The notes beneath the pieces are model-generated. The model had not been told where the DNA came from, made no database searches, and was given only the letters and a program-made list of their open reading frames with translations. The position numbers and the translations under genes were made by a program. Below are positions 34,634 to 43,989 of a stretch of DNA of 64,000 nucleotides, in pieces. Location: assembly GCA_902537215.1 (NCBI GenBank), contig CACBAM010000005.1, positions 87,003-151,002 of the forward strand, in the 5' to 3' direction. This DNA comes from an uncultured Alphaproteobacteria bacterium. GTDB taxonomy: Bacteria > Pseudomonadota > Alphaproteobacteria > Rhodobacterales > Rhodobacteraceae. Position 1 is the stretch's first letter. Every line of letters begins with the position of its first letter.

Positions 34634-35548
34634 ATGCAAAAGCCAGATTGTTTTCAACAAATCATTCTATTGCTACAGAATTTTTGGTCTGATAAAGGCT
34701 GCGTTGTACTGCAGCCTTATGACCTGGAAGTAGGAGCAGGAACTTTTCATCCTGCGACAACTCTCAGGAGCTTAGGGTCAGATCATTGGTCAGCTGCATA
34801 TGTACAACCATGTAGGCGACCTTCTGATGGTCGTTATGGAGACAGTCCGAATCGATTGCAACATTATTATCAGTTTCAAGTTGTTATAAAGCCTTCACCA
34901 ACAATATTGAAAGAAATGTATTTGGAAAGCTTAAATGTTCTCGGCATTGATAACAAAGTACACGATATCAGATTCGTAGAGGACGACTGGGAAAGTCCTA
35001 CGTTAGGTGCATGGGGACTAGGTTGGGAGGTTTGGTGTGACGGCATGGAGATTAGTCAATTCACTTACTTCCAACAAGTAGGAGGACATGATTGCAAACC
35101 GATTACAGGAGAGATTACTTATGGTCTCGAAAGACTTGCAATGTTTATTTTGGAGTGTGAATCTGTGATGAATTTACCTTATAATTCCCCAAATAGTCAA
35201 AGACCATTAAAGTACTCGGATATTTTTCTCAAAGCAGAAAGACAGTATAGTGAGTGGAATTTTAATGTTGCAAACACAGAAATTATTTTCCGCCATTTCG
35301 ATGATGCAGAGAAAATGTGCCAAGAAATACTGGGAGTAGGAGACCTCAAAAAGAAGTCCTCATCAAAAAAAAATATTCTTGCCCAACCTGCATACGACCA
35401 GTGTATAAAAGCTTCACACCTATTTAATATACTTGACTCAAGAGGTGTAATTTCTACCGCCCAACGTCAAGTATATATCGGCAGAGTAAGAGCATTGGCT
35501 AAGTTGTGCGCAGATGCCTATATAGATGAAGTTTCATCGATAGTATAA
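34634..35548 (+). CDS. glyQ: Glycyl-tRNA synthetase alpha chain
   Basis: The catalytic class II subunit of heterotetrameric glycyl-tRNA synthetase. The 304 residues contain [20 protein letters not shown], then [26 protein letters not shown] and [21 protein letters not shown], all near-invariant in GlyQ. It starts at the ATG at 34634. The stop TAA shares its last base with the ATG of the DUF6446 gene, so the operon glyQ-DUF6446-glyS is translationally coupled. Confidence 0.97.
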   Translation: MQKPDCFQQIILLLQNFWSDKGCVVLQPYDLEVGAGTFHPATTLRSLGSDHWSAAYVQPCRRPSDGRYGDSPNRLQHYYQFQVVIKPSPTILKEMYLESLNVLGIDNKVHDIRFVEDDWESPTLGAWGLGWEVWCDGMEISQFTYFQQVGGHDCKPITGEITYGLERLAMFILECESVMNLPYNSPNSQRPLKYSDIFLKAERQYSEWNFNVANTEIIFRHFDDAEKMCQEILGVGDLKKKSSSKKNILAQPAYDQCIKASHLFNILDSRGVISTAQRQVYIGRVRALAKLCADAYIDEVSSIV

Positions 35549-35991
35549 TGAACGGGAAACGTTTCATTATTTTATTTTTATCTAGTGTTGTCATTTTCAC
35601 GGTTGCGTTGTTTTACTTTCAAAATTATGCCTACTATGACTTAACAGATATTAGACAAAATATTTTATTAGGTGAGAAGAGGTATGAAATTTCCTACTAT
35701 CAAGGAATAGACTCTGAAAGTTCAGGCTTAAAGCTCAGAGAATGCTTTGTTGTAGATATATTGGATGATATTAATCTTCCTAAATACGAGAAACCAACAC
35801 CCCTCACTGCACCTTTTTGGTTTAAGTGTTTCAATGCTCAGAGAATTACAAAAGATTTAGAAAATGGTAAAGCATCTGCCTTTTTATTAAAAAAAGAAAA
35901 GTTTGACGGCATTGACGATGTAATAGCTATTTATCCAGATGGGAGAAGTTATCGTTGGAGGCAATTAAATACTAAGTATATGAAAGAATAG
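35548..35991 (+). CDS. DUF6446 family membrane-anchored protein
   Basis: A 147-residue protein of unknown function that sits between glyQ and glyS in many Rhodobacterales. Residues 5-24 are a transmembrane anchor (FIILFLSSVVIFTVALFYFQ). The rest is likely periplasmic, with Cys66 (LRECFVV) and Cys94 (FWFKCFNA), which could form a disulfide, and conserved DVIAIYPDGRSYRWRQLN near the end. It overlaps glyQ by one base, and glyS starts two bases after its stop. No enzyme motif is seen. Position alone hints at a co-regulation link with translation. Confidence 0.78.
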   Translation: MNGKRFIILFLSSVVIFTVALFYFQNYAYYDLTDIRQNILLGEKRYEISYYQGIDSESSGLKLRECFVVDILDDINLPKYEKPTPLTAPFWFKCFNAQRITKDLENGKASAFLLKKEKFDGIDDVIAIYPDGRSYRWRQLNTKYMKE

Positions 35992-35993
35992 AG

Positions 35994-38051
35994 TTGAACG
36001 ATTTTATATTGGAACTGATCTCTGAAGAGATACCCGCAAAAATGCAAGCACCTGCCATGCGTCAACTAGAAGTTTTAACTTTAAAAAAAGTTAATGAAAA
36101 CGGTTTGATTTGCGGTGAAATGATCCCATTTGTCACACCAATGAGACTGGGAATCATTCTCGAAAACATATCAATTGAAGTGAAGGAAAGTATCAAAGAA
36201 ATACGTGGACCGAGGTTGGGTGCACCTGCAGATGCAATCGATGGGTTTTTGAAAAAAAATAAGATCGAAAAAAGTGAATTACAAGAAAAAAAAACAAGCA
36301 AGGGATCATACTATTTTTACACTTTAAAGATAAATACTCAACCCCTATCAAATATTTTATCACGGATTTTTACTGAGATTATACATGAGTTTAATTGGCC
36401 AAAATCTATGTACTGGGGTGATAATTATTCTCTCAGGTGGGTTAGACCACTTAGAAGTATAACTGCTGTTCTTTTTGAAAATGAAAAACGGGAAAGAGTA
36501 CCCTTGCATGTAAGAGATATTGAATCAGATATTGTTACGAAAGCACATCATGTGACGCATCCAGAGTTTTTTGATTTTAAATCTATCAACGATTATCGGG
36601 AAAAGATTGCGAACGGTAAAGTTATCCTCCAACCTCAGGATCGTAAAAAAATAATTCTCCAAGAAGGTAAGAGACTAGCTGAAGCTAGAGGATTTTACTT
36701 AGTGGAGGATGATAAACTTTTAGAAGAAATAGTTGGGTTAACAGAATTTCCAGTTCCCTTACTAGGTAAGATACCCGAAGAATTGCTTTCCATACCTGAA
36801 GAAGTGATTATCACTTCTATGAGAGAGCATCAAAAGTTTCTGTCTCTAAGAAGTAGGACCAACGGGAAGGTTGAAGGATTTTTGGTGATTACTGATCTTG
36901 AAACTCATGATCAACAAAAGACAATCCTTTCTGGCAATCTGCGGGTTTTAAATTCAAGATTAAAAGATGCTATTTTCTTTTATCAAAATGATCTAGATCT
37001 GGTGAAACATCATGGAATGATAGCCTGGAATGATAAATTGAAAAGTGTTAGATTTCATGAAAAGTTAGGCTCTCAGTATAATAGAGTAGAAAGAATAGCG
37101 AAGATTTCTGTAATTCTTGCCAGGCAATTTGAACTCGAAAAGGATGAGGTAAGTAAAGCCGCAATTCTTATTAAGGCTGACCTTGTTTCTAACGTTGTAG
37201 CAGAGTTTCCTTCTTTGCAGGGTATAATGGGAGCTCATTATGCTGAAGCTGAGGGTTTCAAAAAAGTGGTATCTGACGCGATCCGAGATCATTACTTGCC
37301 CGTTGGCTCCAATGACGTCGTTCCAAAACACCCTCTTTCAATTGTGCTGTCACTCAGTGATAAAATTGATTATTTAACTTCCCTTTGGAAGATTGGCATT
37401 AGGCCTACTGGAAATAAAGATCCCTTCGCTTTAAGGAGAGCTGCTTTGGCGATAATAAGAATAATATTAGAGAATAAGTTAGATATTGATTTATATTACT
37501 TGATCGATCTAACGGAGGGTAATTTTGATAAGCCTTCTTTGCTGCGCTTTTTAAAAGAAAGAATAGTATATTACCTGACAGAAAAAAATTATCAAAAAAA
37601 GGTGGTGAAGGCATTGGTCGAGCATTACAAGCTAGATTTTTTGCCCCTCTTGCCGGGTATGATAGCTCAGGTAAATGCATTTATTCCTTCTAATTCTGGT
37701 ATAAGAGTTTTAGCAGTCTACAAGAGAGTTTCTAATTTCTTAAGTTCTAATAAAGAGATCTTAGGTTTTGAGAAAGAATTTTCTGAAGAACGTGCGACTG
37801 AAGAAGATAAATTAGTACAAAAACAATTGATGCTAACCAAAGAGCAAGTAGAAGGGAGCTTGAATCGCAAAGATTTTAAGAATGCTCTTTTTGAGTTGAA
37901 TTCAATGGTGGATTCTGTAAATCAGTTTCTTGATAATGTTCAAATTAATTGTGAAGATAATGCGCTCCGGATTTTACGATATTCATTATTGTATCAAATC
38001 CGGGAAACTATGGATAGAGTTATAGTATTTTCAGAATTGGACAAAAAATGA
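35994..38051 (+). CDS. glyS: Glycyl-tRNA synthetase beta chain
   Basis: The tRNA-binding subunit of glycyl-tRNA synthetase. The 685-residue protein starts FILELISEEIPAKMQAPA and contains the RGPRLGAPADAIDGFL segment, EVIITSMREHQKFL, and the HD-like KADLVSNVVAEFPSLQGIMG and ALRRAALAIIRI blocks. The start is a TTG at 35994, with GAAAGAA upstream. It overlaps the following PPDK-like gene by four bases (ATGA). Confidence 0.96.
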   Translation: MNDFILELISEEIPAKMQAPAMRQLEVLTLKKVNENGLICGEMIPFVTPMRLGIILENISIEVKESIKEIRGPRLGAPADAIDGFLKKNKIEKSELQEKKTSKGSYYFYTLKINTQPLSNILSRIFTEIIHEFNWPKSMYWGDNYSLRWVRPLRSITAVLFENEKRERVPLHVRDIESDIVTKAHHVTHPEFFDFKSINDYREKIANGKVILQPQDRKKIILQEGKRLAEARGFYLVEDDKLLEEIVGLTEFPVPLLGKIPEELLSIPEEVIITSMREHQKFLSLRSRTNGKVEGFLVITDLETHDQQKTILSGNLRVLNSRLKDAIFFYQNDLDLVKHHGMIAWNDKLKSVRFHEKLGSQYNRVERIAKISVILARQFELEKDEVSKAAILIKADLVSNVVAEFPSLQGIMGAHYAEAEGFKKVVSDAIRDHYLPVGSNDVVPKHPLSIVLSLSDKIDYLTSLWKIGIRPTGNKDPFALRRAALAIIRIILENKLDIDLYYLIDLTEGNFDKPSLLRFLKERIVYYLTEKNYQKKVVKALVEHYKLDFLPLLPGMIAQVNAFIPSNSGIRVLAVYKRVSNFLSSNKEILGFEKEFSEERATEEDKLVQKQLMLTKEQVEGSLNRKDFKNALFELNSMVDSVNQFLDNVQINCEDNALRILRYSLLYQIRETMDRVIVFSELDKK

Positions 38052-40597
38052 ACGATACGAATTTAGGCTCTAGATATTTATTTAATGAGATACCAGATGA
38101 GCAAAAAACAATCGATGAGTTTGGGTACAAAGCGTGCAACCTTAGCTTAGCTAAAAAGTGGCAGTTTCCTGTACCTGATACAGTATTCCTTTCTGGTGAA
38201 TTGGTTAAAGAAATATTTGAGAAAAAATGCGTACCGGCTGAAATTCTCGCACACTTTAAGAATAAATTACTGGTAATCAGGCCTAGTCCAGTTATAGATC
38301 TTTCCGTAAAAAAAGAGCCATTTCTCTATATTGGGCTAGATGATGGCAATTACGAGATCCTTAAAAAGACGGTAGGGATTAAAAAAGCATCACAGATTTA
38401 CTTAAGCTTCCTTAGAATGTTCTCTTCCACTGTGTATAATTTAGATCTTGAAAACTGTAATGAACTTCGCCGATTATTAGAAAACTCAAAAAGTCCAGAA
38501 CCCGTTTTTGAGGAAGGCAGCCTCAATCAAGTTAGCAGGATAAAAAAATTAATCTCATTGGAAACTGGTTCAAATTTCCCAGAAAGTATCTCAGAGCAAT
38601 TAATAGAAGTAATCAATTCAATTTATAAAGGTTGGATTAGTCCTACTCAGAAAATACTACGGGATGTCAGTGGTAGGAAGAGCGGGGAGTTAATACCAAT
38701 AATTCTACAAGAAATGCACTCTGGTATTGAAGACAAGCCAGTGGAATATTTTAAAGTTAAGAACTATGATGATAAAATAGGAAAGTTAAGCTATCAGTGC
38801 TTTCGATTAGATAAAAGTGATCAAAAGTCTTCTTTCAACCCAGTTAGTAAAGAAGTGATTAGCAAAGTACCCAAACCTAATTCATTGCGTAGTTTGATTA
38901 AGAGTTTGACAAAAAAAGTTAAGTCTCCCTTAGAGGTAAGTTTTCTGTTAGATGGCAACACATTACTTTTGATTGGTCTAAAAGAGGTAACATTACCTCA
39001 CAAGAAGTTTATTGAGTTTGTTGTTTCTTCAGTTCAGGAAAATATAATTGAAAAAGAAGATGGGCTCTTGCTGATTAACCCAGAATACTTAGATATTTTT
39101 CTTCATCCATCGGTATCGGAAGATATAAAACCGAAAGTCGCACTTTTGGGAGTCCCAGCAAGCCCAGGGGCTGCTTCTGGAAGGGTAGCTATGTCTACTA
39201 ATAAAGTTATTCAATATAACTCAACTGAAACGGATGTAATATTAATTAAGACCGAGACTATATCAGATGACATCAATGCTATGTCTCTATCAAAAGGTGT
39301 ATTAACGGTTAAAGGAGGGATGACCAGCCATGCTGCCGTTATAGCTCGGGGCATGGGAATACCATGTATTGTAGGAACAAGAAATGTGGTATTTAAGGAA
39401 CATGAAAAAATACTTATATTAGAGGATGGCAAGGTAATATCCGAGGGCGATGAAATTACAATAGATGGTTCTACAGGCGCCATATATCTTGAAAAAGTAA
39501 AACTTAGACCACCTGAGACCACAAGCACGTTTAGCACACTTTTGCAATGGGCTGATGAGTTCTGTGATATTCAAATAAGAGCAAACGCTGATACGGTGGA
39601 AGATGCTAGAGTAGCGCTTTTTTATGAGGTGGATGGAATCGGCCTGTGTAGAACAGAGCATATGTTCACCGACTCAAAACGTATAAATCTAGTTAGGCAA
39701 ATGATACTCACTGACAGTGATAAGGAAAGAGGATCAATAATTGAGAGGCTTCTGCCGATACAGAAAGAAGATTTTATTGACCTGTTTAAAGAAATGTCGA
39801 ACCTTCCGGTAACTATAAGGCTTTTAGATCCACCACTGCATGAGTTTCTTCCAAATTCACAACAGGAAATTCAGCGGACGGCAAATCTTATGGCGATAAC
39901 GGAACAGCAACTAGCTGATCGTATAAAAGATCTATCTGAGTTCAATCCAATGTTGGGTACAAGAGGGGTGAGGCTTGGTGTGATGGTTCCCGAGATATAT
40001 GATATGCAGGTGCAAGCTATTTTTCTGGCGGCCATTGAGGTTTTCAAGAAATACAAAATAGTAGTAAATCCCGAAATTATGATACCGCTAATTTCTGCTA
40101 ATAAAGAAGTTGATTTGGTGAGAGACAGAATTAAAAAAGTTTTTTCACAATTAAATAAGAACAATTTTGTAGATCTTAAATATAAGTTAGGAGTAATGGT
40201 TGAAACTCCCAGAGCTGCGTTAAGAGCCGGTGACATTGCTCAATCCTGTGATTTTTTGAGTTTTGGGACAAATGACCTAACCCAAATGACTTACGGCTTG
40301 AGCAGAGATGACTCTAATAGATTTATGAAGGAGTATATAGAGAAAGGACTTTTTAATGGTGACCCCTTCAAAACTATTGATATCGAGGGAGTAGGAGAAT
40401 TGCTTAAAATAGCAGTTCAAAGAGCTAGAAATACAAATTCAAAGATAGTAACAGGCTTGTGTGGCGAGCATGGTGGTGATCCGACATCTATTAGTTTTTG
40501 TCGCTCTGTTGGGTTTGAATACATATCATGTTCGCCTTATAGAGTGCCGATAGCTAGGTTGGCTGCGGCTCAATCAAGAATAAGAAATTTAAACTAG
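38048..40597 (+). CDS. Pyruvate phosphate dikinase-like PEP-utilizing enzyme with degenerate ATP-grasp domain
   Basis: The 849-residue protein aligns with pyruvate phosphate dikinase. The phospho-histidine domain is intact (VKGGMTSHAAVIARGMG, His428). The PEP-binding barrel is also intact: GLCRTEHMF, RLLDPPLHEFLP, EIMIPLIS, FGTNDLTQMTYGLSRDD, and GLCGEHGGDP with the catalytic Cys. The N-terminal third, which should be the ATP-grasp domain, has FGYKACNLSLAKK where PPDK has a GGKGANL motif, and LVIRPSP where PPDK has a VRSG motif. ATP-binding glycines and arginines are not recognisable. It follows glyS with a four-base overlap, as in related genomes. It may be a phosphotransferase using another donor, or a regulator; full PPDK activity is doubtful. 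Confidence 0.8.
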   Translation: MNDTNLGSRYLFNEIPDEQKTIDEFGYKACNLSLAKKWQFPVPDTVFLSGELVKEIFEKKCVPAEILAHFKNKLLVIRPSPVIDLSVKKEPFLYIGLDDGNYEILKKTVGIKKASQIYLSFLRMFSSTVYNLDLENCNELRRLLENSKSPEPVFEEGSLNQVSRIKKLISLETGSNFPESISEQLIEVINSIYKGWISPTQKILRDVSGRKSGELIPIILQEMHSGIEDKPVEYFKVKNYDDKIGKLSYQCFRLDKSDQKSSFNPVSKEVISKVPKPNSLRSLIKSLTKKVKSPLEVSFLLDGNTLLLIGLKEVTLPHKKFIEFVVSSVQENIIEKEDGLLLINPEYLDIFLHPSVSEDIKPKVALLGVPASPGAASGRVAMSTNKVIQYNSTETDVILIKTETISDDINAMSLSKGVLTVKGGMTSHAAVIARGMGIPCIVGTRNVVFKEHEKILILEDGKVISEGDEITIDGSTGAIYLEKVKLRPPETTSTFSTLLQWADEFCDIQIRANADTVEDARVALFYEVDGIGLCRTEHMFTDSKRINLVRQMILTDSDKERGSIIERLLPIQKEDFIDLFKEMSNLPVTIRLLDPPLHEFLPNSQQEIQRTANLMAITEQQLADRIKDLSEFNPMLGTRGVRLGVMVPEIYDMQVQAIFLAAIEVFKKYKIVVNPEIMIPLISANKEVDLVRDRIKKVFSQLNKNNFVDLKYKLGVMVETPRAALRAGDIAQSCDFLSFGTNDLTQMTYGLSRDDSNRFMKEYIEKGLFNGDPFKTIDIEGVGELLKIAVQRARNTNSKIVTGLCGEHGGDPTSISFCRSVGFEYISCSPYRVPIARLAAAQSRIRNLN

Positions 40598-40611
40598 AGT
40601 AGGACCTAATA

Positions 40612-41310
40612 ATGAAACACTCACTTGTTAAAAGAAGGACATCATTGCCTATTTTATTCATATATTTTCTATTAATAAGCCATCTAGCTTTCTCTCAAAC
40701 AAATTCAAATGTGAAAAAGGAAGGTAATTTGGGTATCGAGCCGTTTATTGTGAATTTGGGAACAACAATTGAAGATGAAATGAAACGGCTGGATAGCATT
40801 GATGATAACTATTTAACAAGACTGTCAGGTCTGATTACCTATGATAGAGTATATTTATCGAAAAATAGTGAAAAACAATTTTTCTCTAAGGGAGCCCTTG
40901 ACAGTCTGCGAATGCCGAAGATGAGTAGAGAACTGAAATGCTTGTCAGAGGCTTTGTATTTTGAAGCAAGAGGTGAACAGATAGAGGGGCAAATTGCCGT
41001 AGCCGATGTAATTATTAATCGAAAAAACTCTAGCCAATTCCCAGGTACTATTTGCGGGGTGGTTTCTGAAGGGGCACACAAGAGACATGCGTGTCAATTT
41101 TCTTACAATTGTGATGGCAAACTAGAGCTTATTTATGACAAAAAAACCTACAGAAGAATAGTCAAACTTTCATCTATGATATTAGATGGAGCTTTTTCTG
41201 ATGTAACAAACGGCGCAACATTTTTTCATGCGTCGGAAGTAAGCCCCAGTTGGTCAAAGAAATTTAAAAAGACTAGAAAAATTGGTAGGCATATATTTTA
41301 CAAAAATTAG
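40612..41310 (+). CDS. Secreted cell wall hydrolase, SleB family
   Basis: A 232-residue exported protein with an N-terminal signal peptide (about residues 12-29, SLPILFIYFLLISHLAFSQ). Its C-terminal hydrolase_2/SleB domain is marked by ALYFEARGEQIEGQIAVADV, INRKNSSQFPGTICGVV, and CQFSYNCDGK. The family cleaves peptidoglycan glycan strands (lytic transglycosylase). Cys residues at LKCLSEALY, TICGV, ACQFSYNC may form disulfides in the periplasm. It follows the PPDK-like gene by 14 bases, as in other Rhodobacterales. Confidence 0.87.
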   Translation: MKHSLVKRRTSLPILFIYFLLISHLAFSQTNSNVKKEGNLGIEPFIVNLGTTIEDEMKRLDSIDDNYLTRLSGLITYDRVYLSKNSEKQFFSKGALDSLRMPKMSRELKCLSEALYFEARGEQIEGQIAVADVIINRKNSSQFPGTICGVVSEGAHKRHACQFSYNCDGKLELIYDKKTYRRIVKLSSMILDGAFSDVTNGATFFHASEVSPSWSKKFKKTRKIGRHIFYKN

Positions 41311-41343
41311 CAATATGTACTTTTAACTTATTAGGATTATCCA

Positions 41344-42291
41344 TTGTTTAGTGAAGAATTTAAGAAAAAAGACCTCCCAGACCTGGCAGGAAAAAAAAAG
41401 GCGAATGTAGACCATATTTTAGTAAGAGACTATGTTAGAGAGATAGACATCGGCGCCTTTCAGCCAGAGTATGGTGTTAAACAAAGAGTATCCTTCAATG
41501 TCATTTTGGAAGTGAATACCGATAATCAACCGATGCATGATAACGTTGATTTAGTATTATCATATGACAATATAATTGAAGTAATTGAGGATGAAATCGG
41601 TCAGAAAAGAGTTGCACTGCTAGAAACATTAGCAGAGAAAATAGCTATTTCGTGCCTATGTTTAGATAGTGTGGTTATGGCTACTGTGCGTCTAGAAAAG
41701 CTAGATAGGGGTTTGGGAAGGCTTGGGGTACAGATAAGTAGAACGAAGGTTCAACCAGATACATCTAAAACAAATTTGAATTTGCTTAACAAGAATAATT
41801 TAGTTATCAAGACTAAGATTCCTAATGCTGGCCTGTTATTCATTTCAAATAGGATGTTAAAACAAAAAAATATTTGGTTTTTAAAGGAATTTATTTCCAC
41901 TTCAACAATGACTTGGGTAATCTGCCCTTCAGAGATCTATAAAGAATTCACAGAAATGAGTCCAGAAACCGACAGCGAAATACTGACAATGTCAGTTGCA
42001 CAAAATGCTTATGTGCTCAATAAAGAATTTAAAAATTTTAAATTAGCACGAAGTAAGACTGAGGTTGTTTTTTTGTTGAAAGGAGGTGTTAATTGTATTT
42101 GGTGTCCAACCGATCTCTATAGGTTTTCCAAAAATGATATGTTTCTTAATAAAGAGTTTGCTTTAAGCATGGCCTGCCAGTTAACGAAGGATCTTTTAAT
42201 GAAAAAGATCTATTTATTCCAACAAGATAAATTGGCAGATGTATTAATGGAAGATATACAAAAAATAGGAGTTAATGTTGAGTATTGCTGA
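41344..42291 (+). CDS. folB: Dihydroneopterin aldolase FolB with long C-terminal extension
   Basis: Residues about 20-135 are a FolB domain that cleaves 7,8-dihydroneopterin: DHILVRDYVREIDIGAFQPE, followed by RVSFNVILEV, LVLSYDNIIEVIE, and ALLETLAEKIAISCL with the catalytic Glu/Tyr region and VRLEKLDRGLGRLGVQISR. The remaining 180 residues form an extra domain seen in Rhodobacterales FolB; it contains LLFISNRML, TWVICP, MSVAQNAYVLN and CIWCPTDLYRF. I cannot name its function. It starts at TTG 41344 and leads a folB-HAD-folP-glmM block. Confidence 0.85.
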   Translation: MFSEEFKKKDLPDLAGKKKANVDHILVRDYVREIDIGAFQPEYGVKQRVSFNVILEVNTDNQPMHDNVDLVLSYDNIIEVIEDEIGQKRVALLETLAEKIAISCLCLDSVVMATVRLEKLDRGLGRLGVQISRTKVQPDTSKTNLNLLNKNNLVIKTKIPNAGLLFISNRMLKQKNIWFLKEFISTSTMTWVICPSEIYKEFTEMSPETDSEILTMSVAQNAYVLNKEFKNFKLARSKTEVVFLLKGGVNCIWCPTDLYRFSKNDMFLNKEFALSMACQLTKDLLMKKIYLFQQDKLADVLMEDIQKIGVNVEYC

Positions 42292-42306
42292 TAGTAAATT
42301 GGTTTA

Positions 42307-42972
42307 ATGTCAAAAAAAGAAAAAATTGTGACCTTTGATTTGGACGGAACCCTTGCTGATACGGCACCAGCCTTACTAAATGCTGGAAATGAACTGTTGA
42401 AGAGTATTGGGAGAAATCCAATAAAGCTCGAACAGTATAGAGGATTCATTGGCGGTGGGACAAAAAAGCAGGTAGAGAGGCTCTTGGTATCGACTGGAGG
42501 TATTCCAGATAGCGGTTTGGATGTCTACTTTGAGTTTTTTCAAGATAGATATTACGAAGATCCTGTTAAGGGGTGTTCTCTTTATAAAGGAGTATTAGAG
42601 CTAATAGAGTTTTTGAAAAGCCAAGGGTTAAAATTGACTATTTGTACGCAGAAGTTTGAAAGCAGCGCTAAAAAGGTTTTGTTTGATCTCAATATTTATC
42701 AATACTTTGATGGATTTGCATACGGAGATAGCACTGGAGTTTTAAAGCCTGACCCAAAAGTTTTTTATCATTCTGTAAAAGGATTAGGTAATGGAAGTTA
42801 TTTTTATGTCGGTGATACTGCAATTGATTTACTTTTAGCAAAAGCGGTTGGTGCAAGCTTTTTTTTTCATAAAAGGGGTTACGCACCCCAAACTGCCGAA
42901 AAAGCTGGAATCGACTTTAGTTTCGATAATTACAGTGAATTGACTAGTCACTTCAAGGAAAGTTTGACTTGA
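42307..42972 (+). CDS. HAD family hydrolase, phosphoglycolate phosphatase type
   Basis: A 221-residue HAD phosphatase. Motif I is FDLDGTLADT near residue 10, motif II a Thr in LTICTQK, the lysine in VLKPDPKVF and motif IV in FYVGDTAIDLLLAKAVG. The cap domain is the small alpha-helical type of the Gph/PGP group. It is annotated as phosphoglycolate phosphatase in relatives, but its location between folB and folP leaves open a role in removing phosphate from a pterin intermediate. folP starts within its last codons. Confidence 0.8.
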   Translation: MSKKEKIVTFDLDGTLADTAPALLNAGNELLKSIGRNPIKLEQYRGFIGGGTKKQVERLLVSTGGIPDSGLDVYFEFFQDRYYEDPVKGCSLYKGVLELIEFLKSQGLKLTICTQKFESSAKKVLFDLNIYQYFDGFAYGDSTGVLKPDPKVFYHSVKGLGNGSYFYVGDTAIDLLLAKAVGASFFFHKRGYAPQTAEKAGIDFSFDNYSELTSHFKESLT

Positions 42973-43973
42973 AAATGCAATACTTTTTCCCAGAGTTAAA
43001 CTATCTTCAACGTGGAGCAGAGCATCTTTATACTATCAATGGATGTAATACCGTTTTTAATTCATTCAGAGTTACCGAGAGGAATAAAGGCTCGAGGGTT
43101 ATCTCTACTGCTAGTGTAAAAAAAGAGTTTCTAAAAAAATTTATATCAAAGCCAAATTCAAAATTGGGACTAAACTTCGACACTACACTTGTTATGGGAG
43201 TTTTGAATGTTACTCCTGATAGTTTTTACGATGGAGAACAATCCTTTTCAGAAAAACAGTTTGTCGAGAAAGGTCTAAATCTTCTTAAAGCTGGCTGCTG
43301 TATATTAGATGTAGGAGGTGAATCAACAAGGCCTGGAGCGAAGGAGGTTGCGTCCAGTATAGAAATAGAAAGAGTAATAGGAGTAATTAAGAAAATAAAA
43401 CAATCTGCTCCCTCAGCAATAATTTCAGTTGACACTAGAAAGGCAATTGTTGCTGAGAAAGCTTTGCAAGCTGGAGCTTCCCTAGTGAATGATATTTCTG
43501 CAGGATCATTTGATGAAAAGATGTTTGGCGTTGTAGCAAAATATAAAGCAGGTATGTGTTTGATGCACTCTCAAGGTTTGCCAGAAAATATGCAAAACAA
43601 ACCTCATTATGAAAATGTCCTTCTAGATATTTATGATTATCTTAAAGAGAAGATCGCTGAAGCTGAAAGTACAGGCATATCAAGAAAACGCATTATTATA
43701 GATCCAGGCATTGGCTTCGGAAAAAGTTTTAGCCATAATATGGAAATAATAAAAAAAGCTAGTCTGTTCCTTGGATTAGGATGTCCGCTCATGATAGGGG
43801 TATCACGTAAGAGTTTTATTGGCGAAATTATTAGTGAAAGGCTGCCCTCGGCAAGATTATCAGGTTCGATAGCAGCAATGCTGAAAATAGTCAGTAATGG
43901 GGTGAACATTGTTAGAGTGCATGACGTAAAGGAGACGGTCGATGCAATGAAAGTTTGGAATATTCTTAAATAA
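42969..43973 (+). CDS. folP: Dihydropteroate synthase
   Basis: FolP condenses p-aminobenzoate with hydroxymethyldihydropterin pyrophosphate. The TIM-barrel motifs are complete: VLNVTPDSFYDG, LDVGGESTRPGAKEV, ISVDTRKA, VNDISAG, IIDPGIGFGKS and LMIGVSRKSFIG. About 75 residues precede the barrel, an extension typical of the Rhodobacterales form. I keep TTG 42969 as start because AAGGAA at 42955-42960 is eight bases upstream; ATG 42975 is the alternative. The stop of the HAD gene overlaps the start codon. Confidence 0.94.
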   Translation: MKMQYFFPELNYLQRGAEHLYTINGCNTVFNSFRVTERNKGSRVISTASVKKEFLKKFISKPNSKLGLNFDTTLVMGVLNVTPDSFYDGEQSFSEKQFVEKGLNLLKAGCCILDVGGESTRPGAKEVASSIEIERVIGVIKKIKQSAPSAIISVDTRKAIVAEKALQAGASLVNDISAGSFDEKMFGVVAKYKAGMCLMHSQGLPENMQNKPHYENVLLDIYDYLKEKIAEAESTGISRKRIIIDPGIGFGKSFSHNMEIIKKASLFLGLGCPLMIGVSRKSFIGEIISERLPSARLSGSIAAMLKIVSNGVNIVRVHDVKETVDAMKVWNILK

Positions 43974-43989
43974 AAATAGGTTTGCATAA

